A stretch of DNA of 30,450 nt from CAZBWE01 sp964568985 (lineage in GTDB: Bacteria; Planctomycetota; Phycisphaerae; Sedimentisphaerales; Anaerobacaceae): positions 1 through 30,450 of the forward strand of contig CAZMSP010000009.1 of the NCBI GenBank assembly GCA_964568985.1, given 5' to 3'. The stretch's first letter is position 1. Each line of letters opens with the position of its first letter. Shown in pieces: positions 1 through 7,766 of this stretch. The notes beneath the pieces were generated by a model. That model did no database searches and had not been told where the DNA came from. It worked only from the letters and a program-made list of their open reading frames with translations. The position numbers and the translations under genes are program-made.

Positions 1-1494
1 GGGATTGAAGGGATAATCTGCGAGGTTGAAGTTGATGTTGCCCGTGGAGGATTTGAAAGGTCTCTGATAGTAGGGCTGCCCGATACGGCGGTAAAGGAAA
101 GCATCGAGAGGGTCAAAAGCGCAATTATTAACTGCGGTTACAAGTATCCAAAAACCCAATCACTAATCAATCTGGCCCCAGCCGATGTCAAAAAGGCGGG
201 ACCTGCCTTTGACTTGCCCATAGCGATTGGGATGCTGCTTGGCAGCAGAGTTTTTACAAGCCCGGCTCTAAAAGACTACGTGATAGTTGGCGAACTTGCA
301 TTAGATGGCAGAGTCAGGCCGGTCAATGGTGTATTGAGTATGGCGATGACCGCTGCTGCAAACGGCTTTAATCGAATGATCGTCCCTCTGGACAACGCCA
401 AAGAAGCTGCTGTCGTTTCCGATATGGAAGTTTATGGTGTTGGCTCGCTTGCTCAGGCGGTCGCTTTTCTTTCCGGTCAATTGCCGCTCGAGACCACTAC
501 TGTTGATGTCGAGGAGCTTTTTAACGTAGCGTCAAATTATGATGTTGATTTTGCAGATGTTAAAGGTCAGGAAAGTGTCAAGCGGGCATTGACCATAGCC
601 GCTGCCGGCGGACATAATATTATGATGATAGGCCCACCGGGGGCAGGCAAGACGATGCTGGCACAGAGATTAGCAACTATCCTGCCGCCTTTGAGTCTGG
701 AGGAATCTCTCCAGACCACTCGTGTATATTCGTCGGTCGGTCTTTTGGACAAGAACAAGGCGCTGTTGGCTACTCGGCCTGTACGTGTGCCGCATCACAC
801 GGCAAGTGGTCCGGCTTTGGTTGGAGGGGGAACAAATCCCCGTCCCGGAGAATTGTCACTGGCACATTTCGGAATCATGTTCCTTGATGAATTTGCCGAA
901 TTTCCAAGGCACATTTTAGAAATGATTCGTCAGCCGCTGGAGGATGGTTTTGTTACGGTCTCACGCGCCAAAAAAACTATCAGATTCCCCGCTCAATTTA
1001 TGTTAGTTGCAGCAATGAATCCCTGTCCGTGTGGCTACTTCGGCACGGATGCGAGAAGGTGCAGATGTACACCGGGACAAATCGAGCGATATCTTTCAAA
1101 GATATCCGGGCCATTGGTGGACAGAATTGACATTCATATCGATGTCCCTGCGATAACCTTCAGCAAGCTTCGCTCAAAATCCAGTCAGCTTGACTCAGCC
1201 ACGATGAGGCAAAACGCAGTTATTGCCAGAGATTTCCAGGCAAAACGATTCAACAACAAGGCAATGACTAATGCGAGGATGACCCACAAGCAGGTCCGAA
1301 AGTTCTGTGAGCTCGACCAGCCTTGTGAGATGATGCTGAAGCAGGCGATGACCGAGTTTGGTTTGAGCGCGCGTGCCCACGATAAAATCTGCAAAGTTGC
1401 TCGAACCATAGCCGATTTAGCCGGAACTGAAAACATTGCACCTGAACATATCGCAGAAGCAATAAGCTATCGAAAATTGGATAGAAAATTATAA
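1..1494 (+). CDS. comM: YifB/ComM family Mg-chelatase-like AAA+ ATPase (5' truncated by window edge)
   Basis: The frame is open from base 1, so the gene begins upstream; about 497 residues are visible and the family is usually about 500-510, so only some ten residues are missing. The N-terminal part is the ChlI/Lon-like domain (LPDTAVKES, then PADVKKAGPAFDLPIAI). The AAA+ core has Walker A GPPGAGKT at visible residues 211-218 and Walker B with Asp296-Glu297 (IMFLDEF). The cysteine cluster MNPCPCG...RRCRC and the C-terminal Mg_chelatase_C helical region (GLSARAHDKI) are also typical. In Vibrio the homologue ComM is a hexameric branch-migration helicase that helps integrate DNA during natural transformation; here that role is transferred from the family. 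The gene is followed by a 350-base gap and is probably not part of the polysaccharide operon. Confidence 0.95.
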   Translation, partial: GIEGIICEVEVDVARGGFERSLIVGLPDTAVKESIERVKSAIINCGYKYPKTQSLINLAPADVKKAGPAFDLPIAIGMLLGSRVFTSPALKDYVIVGELALDGRVRPVNGVLSMAMTAAANGFNRMIVPLDNAKEAAVVSDMEVYGVGSLAQAVAFLSGQLPLETTTVDVEELFNVASNYDVDFADVKGQESVKRALTIAAAGGHNIMMIGPPGAGKTMLAQRLATILPPLSLEESLQTTRVYSSVGLLDKNKALLATRPVRVPHHTASGPALVGGGTNPRPGELSLAHFGIMFLDEFAEFPRHILEMIRQPLEDGFVTVSRAKKTIRFPAQFMLVAAMNPCPCGYFGTDARRCRCTPGQIERYLSKISGPLVDRIDIHIDVPAITFSKLRSKSSQLDSATMRQNAVIARDFQAKRFNNKAMTNARMTHKQVRKFCELDQPCEMMLKQAMTEFGLSARAHDKICKVARTIADLAGTENIAPEHIAEAISYRKLDRKL

Positions 1495-1531
1495 GACGCT
1501 CCATTACTACAACTTACATACCAAAACCATA

Positions 1532-1560
1532 TTTAAAGCAGGTTCAGACTGCGGTATAGT
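1532..1560 (+). promoter_or_regulatory. candidate sigma-70-type promoter ahead of the polysaccharide cluster
   Basis: TTTAAA (1532-1537, four of six matches to the -35 consensus), a 17-base spacer, then TATAGT (1555-1560, five of six to the -10). It lies between the end of the ATPase gene and the first cluster genes, where a promoter is expected. This is a motif match only; such matches occur by chance in AT-rich spacers. Confidence 0.35.
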
Positions 1561-1585
1561 TAGAAGGGCCTTGGCAAGGTAAAAA

Positions 1586-1825
1586 ATGCTTACAATTGAT
1601 GAAAGAAGCAGTTTAATATATGTCATTGTGCGGTACAAGGATTTAGAGTGGCTTGAGGGACATTTATCCAGTTGTAAAAATTGTTACTCATTTGCCATAA
1701 AAAAACTTGTTTTATGGCTGTGGCGTTGGTATTATTCTAACCCAAACTGTCAGGGAATAAATCGGCCTCAGGACAAAAGTTCGTGTGCCGTTTACATCCT
1801 TGATGATATGTGGGGTATTTTATAA
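1586..1825 (+). CDS. small hypothetical protein, 79 aa, doubtful
   Basis: I do not recognise this protein. It starts with ATG behind a weak purine stretch (AAGG at 1576-1579) and ends 21 bases before the Wzz-like gene. The only visible motif is HLSSCKNC at residues 26-33, which resembles the His-x3-Cys-x2-Cys signature of anti-sigma-factor zinc fingers (zf-HC2). It is followed by a Trp/Leu-rich hydrophobic stretch (KLVLWLWRWYY) and two more cysteines. If real, it could be a small zinc-binding or membrane-attached regulator co-transcribed with the Wzz-like gene. It could equally be a chance frame or decayed remnant. Confidence 0.3.
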   Translation: MLTIDERSSLIYVIVRYKDLEWLEGHLSSCKNCYSFAIKKLVLWLWRWYYSNPNCQGINRPQDKSSCAVYILDDMWGIL

Positions 1826-1846
1826 CTCAGGCAGGGGATTGAAGCC

Positions 1847-3052
1847 ATGGAAGGTTCACAAAATGACGCTCTGAACAGCCAGCCAATTTCAAAGAATGTC
1901 CAGGGAGAAACGAACATCTACGAAGATGAGATATATCTGATTGATTATTTCCGAGTTCTCTGGAAACGAAAGTGGTTCATTTCCTTAGCCTCTGTGGTAC
2001 CGGCTTTAGTGGTAGGATTGGTCTTATTTCTTTGGCCAAGAGATTATAAAATTACCTACACTTATAACATGGGGCTGGATGAAAAGACCTTCAAAGTGCT
2101 TGAGGATACGTTTTATAGCACGGAGAATCTGGAAAAACTTGTCGGAAAACTGCAAGCAATTGGTTTTAACAAATATGCCAAAAGAATAGCAGAGGTCGGA
2201 ACTAATGAGGGCTTAAAAGGGTTTGTTTCCTTCGAGATTTCACCATCATATTTTGAGGCTATAGAACCCTCAGATGCTAAGGATTTCGAGGAACTGCAGA
2301 AGTTGCAGCAAGCGAGGGGGACTCTTTTAGTTATGCGTGTGTGGGCAAAATCTGGAGAAAATATACGGGAAATAGCCTCGGTTTGTAGAAAAAACTTCGA
2401 ACGAATCATACCCCTATATTCAGAAAGAGAGGAACTGAATAACAAGATTATGAACCTTAAGGAAAAGATGGCTGCTATCGAAGAAGCAAGATACACGTTA
2501 AACCTTGAGTTAGAAAGGAAAAAATCTACTTTGGAGAAGCTGAAGAATTCTGGTTCTGAAGGCTTAGACAAATTACCAAGTGACATCGTCCTGCAGTTTA
2601 ATAATGTTGGGGGCAACAGTGCCTATTTGCCGTTACCATACCAAATACAGGCAGCAGAGACACAGATAATTAATCTCGAAGAGCAAATCAGGGCCAACAA
2701 AGAAATGTACGCCTATTACGCAGATTTGCTCAGCTTGAATGAAAAGTTCTTCAGCTATATGAAGAAGGTAATGCCTTCTTACTGCACGCTTGAGCAGTTC
2801 CATTCGTTTTTAAGCAATACATTGGAAGAGTACAAAGACCAGGAACTGTTGGATTATTTGAAGGCTTATATCAAAAGGATAGAAAATAAGATAGCGAATG
2901 TTATGCCGCTCGTAGAGAAGCCAAAGGTTTATCCTGTTGCTAAGGGAACGGTTAAGAAAAGTGCTGCTGTATTCGCGATAGCATTAATGATATCGGTATT
3001 TACATCCTTCTTATTAGAAGGTCTTAAAAAAAGTCAGGGCCAAGCTTCGTAG
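1847..3052 (+). CDS. Wzz-like polysaccharide co-polymerase / chain-length determinant
   Basis: This 401-residue protein has the architecture of polysaccharide co-polymerases. A cytoplasmic N-terminus (DEIYLIDYFRVLWKRKW) leads into a membrane helix at about residues 42-62. A long periplasmic section follows, with a charged coiled-coil region at about 190-235 (ELNNKIMNLKEKMAAIEEAR) and another at about 270-300. A second membrane helix lies at about 374-392 after a Pro-containing segment (EKPKVYPVAKG). Such proteins control polymer length together with a Wzy polymerase. No tyrosine-kinase (CpsD/Wzc) domain is fused and none is encoded nearby. AGGGG at about 1833 serves as ribosome binding site. 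It is the first convincing gene of the cluster but is cut off from the flippase by a 350-base leader containing a terminator. Confidence 0.82.
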   Translation: MEGSQNDALNSQPISKNVQGETNIYEDEIYLIDYFRVLWKRKWFISLASVVPALVVGLVLFLWPRDYKITYTYNMGLDEKTFKVLEDTFYSTENLEKLVGKLQAIGFNKYAKRIAEVGTNEGLKGFVSFEISPSYFEAIEPSDAKDFEELQKLQQARGTLLVMRVWAKSGENIREIASVCRKNFERIIPLYSEREELNNKIMNLKEKMAAIEEARYTLNLELERKKSTLEKLKNSGSEGLDKLPSDIVLQFNNVGGNSAYLPLPYQIQAAETQIINLEEQIRANKEMYAYYADLLSLNEKFFSYMKKVMPSYCTLEQFHSFLSNTLEEYKDQELLDYLKAYIKRIENKIANVMPLVEKPKVYPVAKGTVKKSAAVFAIALMISVFTSFLLEGLKKSQGQAS

Positions 3053-3123
3053 GCGGTTTATTGATAAATAAACAAAACTGACTCATTTTTCTTGTTAGCT
3101 ATTGATGAAAGCAGAGTATTTAA

Positions 3124-3180
3124 GGGTTGCAACTGCTTCTCGCTTTGTGTGGTTCTTTCAAAGATATCTGACTGCAACCC
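3124..3180. repeat. spaced inverted repeat GGGTTGCA / TGCAACCC
   Basis: GGGTTGCA at 3124-3131 is matched exactly by TGCAACCC at 3173-3180, leaving a 41-base loop. No T-run follows, so it is not a terminator. It may be an RNA fold in the leader, paired binding sites, or chance. Confidence 0.35.
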
Positions 3181-3231
3181 ACAGGGACGGAGTGTAAGAA
3201 TATTTATGATTGACCGTTTAAAATTTAATGA

Positions 3232-3321
3232 ATGGCTGTAAAAATGTTGGAATACCGCATCATCGCCGTCAACAAGGCCGGTGAAGGAGAACCCAGCAAT
3301 ACCGCTATGGTGGTACCGTAA
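3232..3321 (+). pseudogene. remnant of a fibronectin type III domain
   Basis: An open frame of 29 codons (ATG at 3232, second ATG at 3244, stop TAA at 3319-3321) ends in a sequence typical of the last two strands of a fibronectin-III domain: LEYRIIAVNKAGEGEPSN. The Tyr-Arg-x-x-Ala-Val-Asn core and the Gly-Glu-Gly-Glu-Pro-Ser turn are diagnostic to my eye. An in-frame TGA at 3229 closes the frame upstream, and I find no earlier part of the domain in the preceding 170 bases. It looks like the 3' end of a lost surface or extracellular protein gene left by rearrangement, and the terminator just downstream may have belonged to that gene. A functional 29-residue peptide is less likely. Confidence 0.55.
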
Positions 3322-3329
3322 GATTTAAT

Positions 3330-3378
3330 ACCGAGGGTGCAGAGAAAGGTATATCTCCGTGCCTTCGGTGTTTTTTTT
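3330..3378 (+). terminator. strong intrinsic terminator 26 bases before the flippase gene
   Basis: The left arm ACCGAGGGTGCAGAGA (3330-3345) pairs with TCTCCGTGCCTTCGGT (3354-3369) over 16 positions: twelve Watson-Crick pairs, three G-T wobbles and one A/C mismatch, with an 8-base loop. A G and eight T follow (3371-3378). The orientation stops plus-strand transcripts coming from the Wzz-like gene. Since no promoter fits between it and the flippase start, it either ends the Wzz transcript or acts as an attenuator for the downstream operon. Confidence 0.85.
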
Positions 3379-3404
3379 GCAAAATTCTGAGTGGCGAAAA
3401 TCTG

Positions 3405-4730
3405 ATGATCAAAAGACTTTTCTCCAGCCAACTCCGCATCAACATGGCATCAGGGATGGTGACGACGGTTATCAACACAGTGGTGATGGCTGTCGCGTAT
3501 CCAATATACTTGCATTTTCTCGGTTACGAAAAGTATGGTGTCTGGCTCGTCCTGGCTACAGTATTGACATTTGCTCGATTAGGCAACCTCGGTATGGGCC
3601 AAGCGGTTATGAAACTTGTGGCTGAAGAGTATGGCCGTGGTGATATTGAGGGAATTCAACATTATGTTACGACGGCCTTGGCGTTACTGTGTATCAGCGG
3701 CACAGTTGCTCTGATAGTAATATTGGCTTTGAAAACCCAAATCGTTGCTGCGTTCAAATTGAGTGATGAAAATGCAAATATGGTGTTATGGTTATTGCCC
3801 TATATCGGTGTTTTGAGCATTTATGTGTTTATGGTTCAGGTCTTTGAAGCAACACTATCAGGACTTGGGCGGATGGATTTGACAAATTACATCCAGTCAC
3901 TCGGCCGAGGTATAAGCGTGGCGGTTGCCGGTTTGTTGCTGAGCACAGGTTTTGGTGTTAAAAGCCTGCTTATTGGCAGTATCCTTTCGTATCTGGTTAT
4001 CCATATAGCGAGTTTTGTTTGCATTTGGCGTATAGCTCCCATTCACCTTCTGCGGATGGACAACCTGGATACCCAACGCTGCGGTCGCCTTCTGCGCTTC
4101 GGCGGAGGCGTGTTCGGAGGCTCACTTATAAGCATGTTGTTTGATCCTTTTAATAAGCTGATGCTCTCTCGATATGCGGGGGTTTCTACAATACCAGTTT
4201 ATGAGATTGCATTCAAAGGGGGCACACAGATCAGAGGTTTGGTTGAGGCGGGTCTTAAAGCAATGATGCCGGAAGTCAGCCGGATTAGTGGAAATATGAC
4301 AAGATATGCTAAGGACAGGATTTCACAGATATATCGTCGTGCCATGAGGCTTATTTTTGTTTTCGGCATCCCCATGTACACCACAATAATTATATTTCTC
4401 ACACCTTTGCTGAAGTTTTGGTTGCGACAGAAGTTTGTTGATGAATTGCCTATCGCATTTAGAATTATGTTGATAGCTACCTTTCTCAGCTTGTTGGGTA
4501 TTCCTGCATATTACATGCTGTTGGGTTTGGGGATGGTTCGTTATATCCTGACGGCTCACATTATTGTATCTGGCGTGAGTGCTCTAATAGTATTAACTAT
4601 CGTTTTTATTTGGCATAATATATCTGTGGAAGCAGTTTCCTGGGCGGTACTAACTGCAACAGCGATTACCACCCTATATTTGATCTGGCAAAATACACAA
4701 AAAGTTTTGAAAGAAGAAATAAAACTATGA
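3405..4730 (+). CDS. Wzx-type lipid-linked oligosaccharide flippase (MOP superfamily)
   Basis: This 441-residue integral membrane protein has about 12 hydrophobic segments. It opens with an N-terminal pattern seen in Wzx/RfbX flippases (INMASGMVTTVINTVVMAVA, then FLGYEKYGVW and NLGMGQAVMKLVAEEYGRGD). Such proteins move undecaprenyl-diphosphate-linked repeat units across the inner membrane for polymerisation outside. The gene follows a terminator-bearing leader and overlaps the next gene by four bases (ATGA at 4727-4730), implying translational coupling. The ribosome binding site is weak (GAGTGGCGAAAA). An alternative is a MATE-like transporter, but the surrounding glycosyltransferases favour Wzx. 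Confidence 0.85.
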   Translation: MIKRLFSSQLRINMASGMVTTVINTVVMAVAYPIYLHFLGYEKYGVWLVLATVLTFARLGNLGMGQAVMKLVAEEYGRGDIEGIQHYVTTALALLCISGTVALIVILALKTQIVAAFKLSDENANMVLWLLPYIGVLSIYVFMVQVFEATLSGLGRMDLTNYIQSLGRGISVAVAGLLLSTGFGVKSLLIGSILSYLVIHIASFVCIWRIAPIHLLRMDNLDTQRCGRLLRFGGGVFGGSLISMLFDPFNKLMLSRYAGVSTIPVYEIAFKGGTQIRGLVEAGLKAMMPEVSRISGNMTRYAKDRISQIYRRAMRLIFVFGIPMYTTIIIFLTPLLKFWLRQKFVDELPIAFRIMLIATFLSLLGIPAYYMLLGLGMVRYILTAHIIVSGVSALIVLTIVFIWHNISVEAVSWAVLTATAITTLYLIWQNTQKVLKEEIKL

Positions 4731-5428
4731 AGGTTACAGGCGAAAGATGTATTTTAGGTAAATCAGGGAAATTCTTGGAAAAGGTACATTTAGCCCATTA
4801 TGAATTTGCCCTACAATACGTTCGCACTAAAAAGGTATTAGACATAGGGTGTGGCACCGGTTATGGAGCAGATTTAATTGCTTCTAAAGCATCAGAAGTT
4901 ATTGGAGTAGATATATCTGATGAAGCAATAAATTATGCCAGACAACATTATAAGAGAGAAAATATCAAATTTTCTGTAGGCGATGCCACACATCTAAATT
5001 TCTTAAAAGAGAAAGAGTTTGATACAGTAGTATCTTTCGAGGTAATTGAACATATAGCTGCTTATTTCCAATACTTAAAAGAGATACGGCGCGTGTTAAA
5101 GGATGATGGAATTTTGATAATTTCTACGCCTAACAAAAAATATCATAGTCCCGATTCTGAAAAACCGCTAAATCCTTTTCATGTTACCGAATTTGAGTTG
5201 GATGATTTTAAGAATTTGTTAAAAAAATACTTTGGGAACGTAAAACTATACGGACATTATCATCAACCAAGAATTAAAAAGATTGTTAAAAAATTACTGC
5301 CTCAGAGAGCTTGGGAAATAGTCCGACAAACAACAATAGGGGATATTTATCAAACAAAACAAGCCTCATGCTTTAGCGACAAAAATGTGGGAAACTATAG
5401 TAACTTCATAGCTATTTGCAAAGAATAA
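4727..5428 (+). CDS. class I SAM-dependent methyltransferase
   Basis: A 233-residue protein with a Rossmann-type methyltransferase core. Motif I is VLDIGCGTGYG at residues 37-47, the acidic post-I residue is in VIGVDIS, and the later strands read FDTVVSFEVIEHI and RVLKDDGILIISTPN. This arrangement matches the Methyltransf_11/UbiG-like group common in glycan clusters; the acceptor cannot be read from sequence and is probably a sugar hydroxyl. It starts inside the flippase stop codon. Base use is strikingly AT-rich compared with the heptose genes (18 G/C in the 60 bases 5161-5220), as in the next gene, suggesting the two came from another source. Confidence 0.85.
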   Translation: MKVTGERCILGKSGKFLEKVHLAHYEFALQYVRTKKVLDIGCGTGYGADLIASKASEVIGVDISDEAINYARQHYKRENIKFSVGDATHLNFLKEKEFDTVVSFEVIEHIAAYFQYLKEIRRVLKDDGILIISTPNKKYHSPDSEKPLNPFHVTEFELDDFKNLLKKYFGNVKLYGHYHQPRIKKIVKKLLPQRAWEIVRQTTIGDIYQTKQASCFSDKNVGNYSNFIAICKE

Positions 5429-5537
5429 AATATATAGTCCGAAAGGTTCAATAATAATTATCTGGTGTTTAGTAGCAAGGTAGAATCAAGAGGACATCAA
5501 CTCTTAAAAGATTTCTGCTGAACGAAGGGGAAACCTA

Positions 5538-6692
5538 GTGGTATTCGCAGTCTTTCAAAAAATCTTCCTGCTTATTGTAACAAGTATTATGGATATATTT
5601 ATTCCTTTTACTACCAGACCAAAAACTCAAAAAACCGTCTTAATTGTGAATCTTTATACTATTGGGGACTATATTCTATTCAGGAACTTTTTACAGTATG
5701 TGAAAGAAGAATATAATGAGTTTAAGATAGTACTTTGCGGAAATACTATTTGGAAGGAATTAAGCGAATATTTTGATAAATCATATATAAATGAATTTAT
5801 ATGGATTGACGTAGATAAATTTATAAGCAGTCCGTCATATAGATTTTCTATTCTCAAAAAAGCAAGAGCATATACATATAGTATCGCATTGCACCCATGT
5901 TACTCCAGAAGTTTTTTCATGGGAGACCAGATAATAAAAAATGTGGTAGCCAAGCGAAAAATAGGGAGTAAATGCGAAAAATCCCGGTTTTCTTTTTTTA
6001 AACGATTAACGAGTGATAGGTATTACACGCAGTTAATGAACACCCCTGAAGAAAATATTTTTGAATTTGAGAGATACAGAATTTTTTTTGAGGATCTTTA
6101 TCGCAGGAAACTACCGGTGAGTAAACCCCAGCTTCCATTACTTTCTATTGAAAATCCCGTCAAAGAAAAACGGTATGCAGTTATAGTCCCAGGGGCAAGC
6201 TCAAAACTCAGAGAGTGGAGTCCGAAGAACTTCGCTGAGATCGCTAATTTCCTGTGGCGCCGCTTCTCATACAAAAGTGTGCTCATCGGGGGGCCGAAAG
6301 ACCAAGATATAGCAAGGCAGATGTTGTCTTGTTTTAATGTAGACAATATGATAAATATGGTAGGCAAGGTCAGTTTTCTAAAGGTCATCAGAATTATACA
6401 AGACAGCGACTTAATAGTAGCAAATGAAACGGGTATCGTTCACCTCGGAGTGGCTTTGAACAAAAAAATTCTGTGTATATCTAATGGGAACCATTTTGGA
6501 AGATATGCGCCATATCCACCGTCGATATATGACGGGGTGTACTATATCTTCCCAGATATAATATCGAGAGACTTAGATAAAATGAGTGAGCTAAAAGAAA
6601 AATACAGGTATAGCTCAAATCTAAATATTAATTCGATTTCAGTGGATATTGTAAAAACTGAAATAGCAAACTTGCTCACGGTAAAGCACTAG
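5538..6692 (+). CDS. glycosyltransferase family 9 (heptosyltransferase-like)
   Basis: A 384-residue GT-B protein. The N-terminal half has the GT9-like opening VLIVNLYTIGDYILFRNFLQ; the C-terminal half has AVIVPGASSKLREWSPKNF, LIGGPKDQDIA and the GT9 signature NETGIVHLG beginning at residue 296, close to the D/N-x-G-x-x-H of heptosyltransferases. Family members transfer heptose from ADP-heptose, and in some pathways other sugars. A heptose nucleotide pathway lies downstream in the same cluster, so heptose is a reasonable donor here. The GTG start is chosen because GAAGGGG (5524-5530) sits at proper distance; an ATG at 5589 is the alternative. Composition is AT-rich like its upstream neighbour. 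Confidence 0.85.
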   Translation: MVFAVFQKIFLLIVTSIMDIFIPFTTRPKTQKTVLIVNLYTIGDYILFRNFLQYVKEEYNEFKIVLCGNTIWKELSEYFDKSYINEFIWIDVDKFISSPSYRFSILKKARAYTYSIALHPCYSRSFFMGDQIIKNVVAKRKIGSKCEKSRFSFFKRLTSDRYYTQLMNTPEENIFEFERYRIFFEDLYRRKLPVSKPQLPLLSIENPVKEKRYAVIVPGASSKLREWSPKNFAEIANFLWRRFSYKSVLIGGPKDQDIARQMLSCFNVDNMINMVGKVSFLKVIRIIQDSDLIVANETGIVHLGVALNKKILCISNGNHFGRYAPYPPSIYDGVYYIFPDIISRDLDKMSELKEKYRYSSNLNINSISVDIVKTEIANLLTVKH

Positions 6693-6717
6693 TCTTGCCA
6701 TATTTCCGAAAAGTCTA

Positions 6718-7542
6718 ATGTCGATGGGATTTTGTTTCCGGCAATCTTGGAAAATCACGGCAATGGCAATCCTGAAGTACCTGTTATGGAAAATACTGGG
6801 CCCCAGGTGCTATCTGCAAATCCAGACGAATTATTGGGTCAGAAAGCTTCGACGAGTTTGGTATGAATCTGAAAACATGGCGTTTCTTCGTAGCTATCTG
6901 AAGGCGGGTTCCATCTGTATTGATGTCGGCGCAAATGTAGGGCAATACTGCTATGAATTATCCAATATCACAGGGCCACAGGGCGCTGTGATCGCCTTTG
7001 AGCCGGTCAAATATACGTATCAATTGCTCAAAGCAATAAAGGATAAGCTGAAACTTGATAATGTACAGATTTATAATCTCGGCCTTGGAGAAACATCCGC
7101 AACACTTCCCATAACGGTTATTGCGGACTCCTGGGGCGTACCCAATCTCGGCCTTTCCCATCTGGGAACTTCACAGGATGCGAACATCTATTCTGTTGAA
7201 CCGGTCAGGATTGAATCGCTGGACCGTCTTGACGAGACGCTTTTACATCTGAATTCCTGTGCTTTCATAAAGATTGATGTAGAAGGAGCGGAGTGTCAGG
7301 TTTTAAAAGGAGCTAGGCATCTTCTGCAAAAATACCATCCATTGATTTTGATGGAAGTGAATGAGCATATGACGCGGCGGATGGGATATAGTCCTGATGA
7401 GCTATTTAATCACCTCAGGGGTATAGGCTATGACATATACAGATTGAAAGACGGACGGTTGATACCGTACGAGCACCGCCAGGAATGCCGTACAAACTCG
7501 TTTTTTTGTCAGTATAAACAAGTGCGTGAATCAGACCAATGA
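6718..7542 (+). CDS. FkbM family methyltransferase
   Basis: A 274-residue protein with the FkbM-type SAM fold. Motif I is CIDVGANVGQY, then VIAFEPVKYTYQLLK, a middle section with NLGLGETSATLPI, and the hallmark FIKIDVEGAE at residues 183-192. FkbM proteins are O-methyltransferases first known from FK506 and common in polysaccharide clusters, where they methylate sugars. The first ATG at 6718 gives a 45-base extension over a second candidate at 6763; neither has a strong ribosome binding site. Its stop codon overlaps the start of a small ORF (ATGA at 7539). Confidence 0.88.
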   Translation: MSMGFCFRQSWKITAMAILKYLLWKILGPRCYLQIQTNYWVRKLRRVWYESENMAFLRSYLKAGSICIDVGANVGQYCYELSNITGPQGAVIAFEPVKYTYQLLKAIKDKLKLDNVQIYNLGLGETSATLPITVIADSWGVPNLGLSHLGTSQDANIYSVEPVRIESLDRLDETLLHLNSCAFIKIDVEGAECQVLKGARHLLQKYHPLILMEVNEHMTRRMGYSPDELFNHLRGIGYDIYRLKDGRLIPYEHRQECRTNSFFCQYKQVRESDQ

Positions 7543-7766
7543 CCTGTCGTTTAAATAACATCCTGCTTTCGCTGTTTACTTTTTGTCTTCCCTTCGCGGG
7601 GATATGTATCTTGCGAGTAACAACCGACATCGAATTTGCCACTGGCATACAACCAAGTTATCCAATCAGATCGCTCCTGTTTGGCAAGTTCGTAATTGAT
7701 TTCATCCAGAGAGGAAAATTTCTCTTATGTCCGAACTTACCGGCAATAGTCGGCCGTGGATTTTAG
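7539..7766 (+). CDS. small hypothetical protein with one membrane helix, 75 aa
   Basis: Not recognised. It starts with ATG overlapping the FkbM stop (ATGA), the coupling used by many genes of this cluster, and its 3' end overlaps the next gene by 40 bases in another frame. Residues about 7-25 (ILLSLFTFCLPFAGICIL) form a hydrophobic helix preceded by Arg and Asn; the rest is mixed. The helix resembles the first membrane segment of O-antigen ligases, so it could be a remnant of an earlier N-terminus of the next protein. The frame used by the next gene has a TGA at 7697-7699, so the two are not one frame now. A real small membrane protein or a spacer ORF are both possible. Confidence 0.4.
   Translation: MTCRLNNILLSLFTFCLPFAGICILRVTTDIEFATGIQPSYPIRSLLFGKFVIDFIQRGKFLLCPNLPAIVGRGF

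Larger units (their letters stand above)
3053..3404 (+). other. 352-base non-coding leader between the Wzz-like gene and the flippase
   Basis: This stretch holds no full gene. It contains a spaced inverted repeat (3124-3180), a scrap of fibronectin-III coding sequence (3232-3321) and a strong intrinsic terminator (3330-3378). TATGAT at 3205-3210 and TTGACC just after it look promoter-like, but neither has a partner box at proper spacing, so I call no promoter here. Only 26 bases separate the terminator T-run from the flippase ATG, too few for a complete promoter. Confidence 0.6.

Noticed and set aside
2113..2616. 167-codon minus-strand frame
   Set aside because: It is a Ser/Phe/Leu-rich reading opposite the coiled-coil part of the Wzz-like gene, a usual artefact of Lys/Glu-rich sequence.
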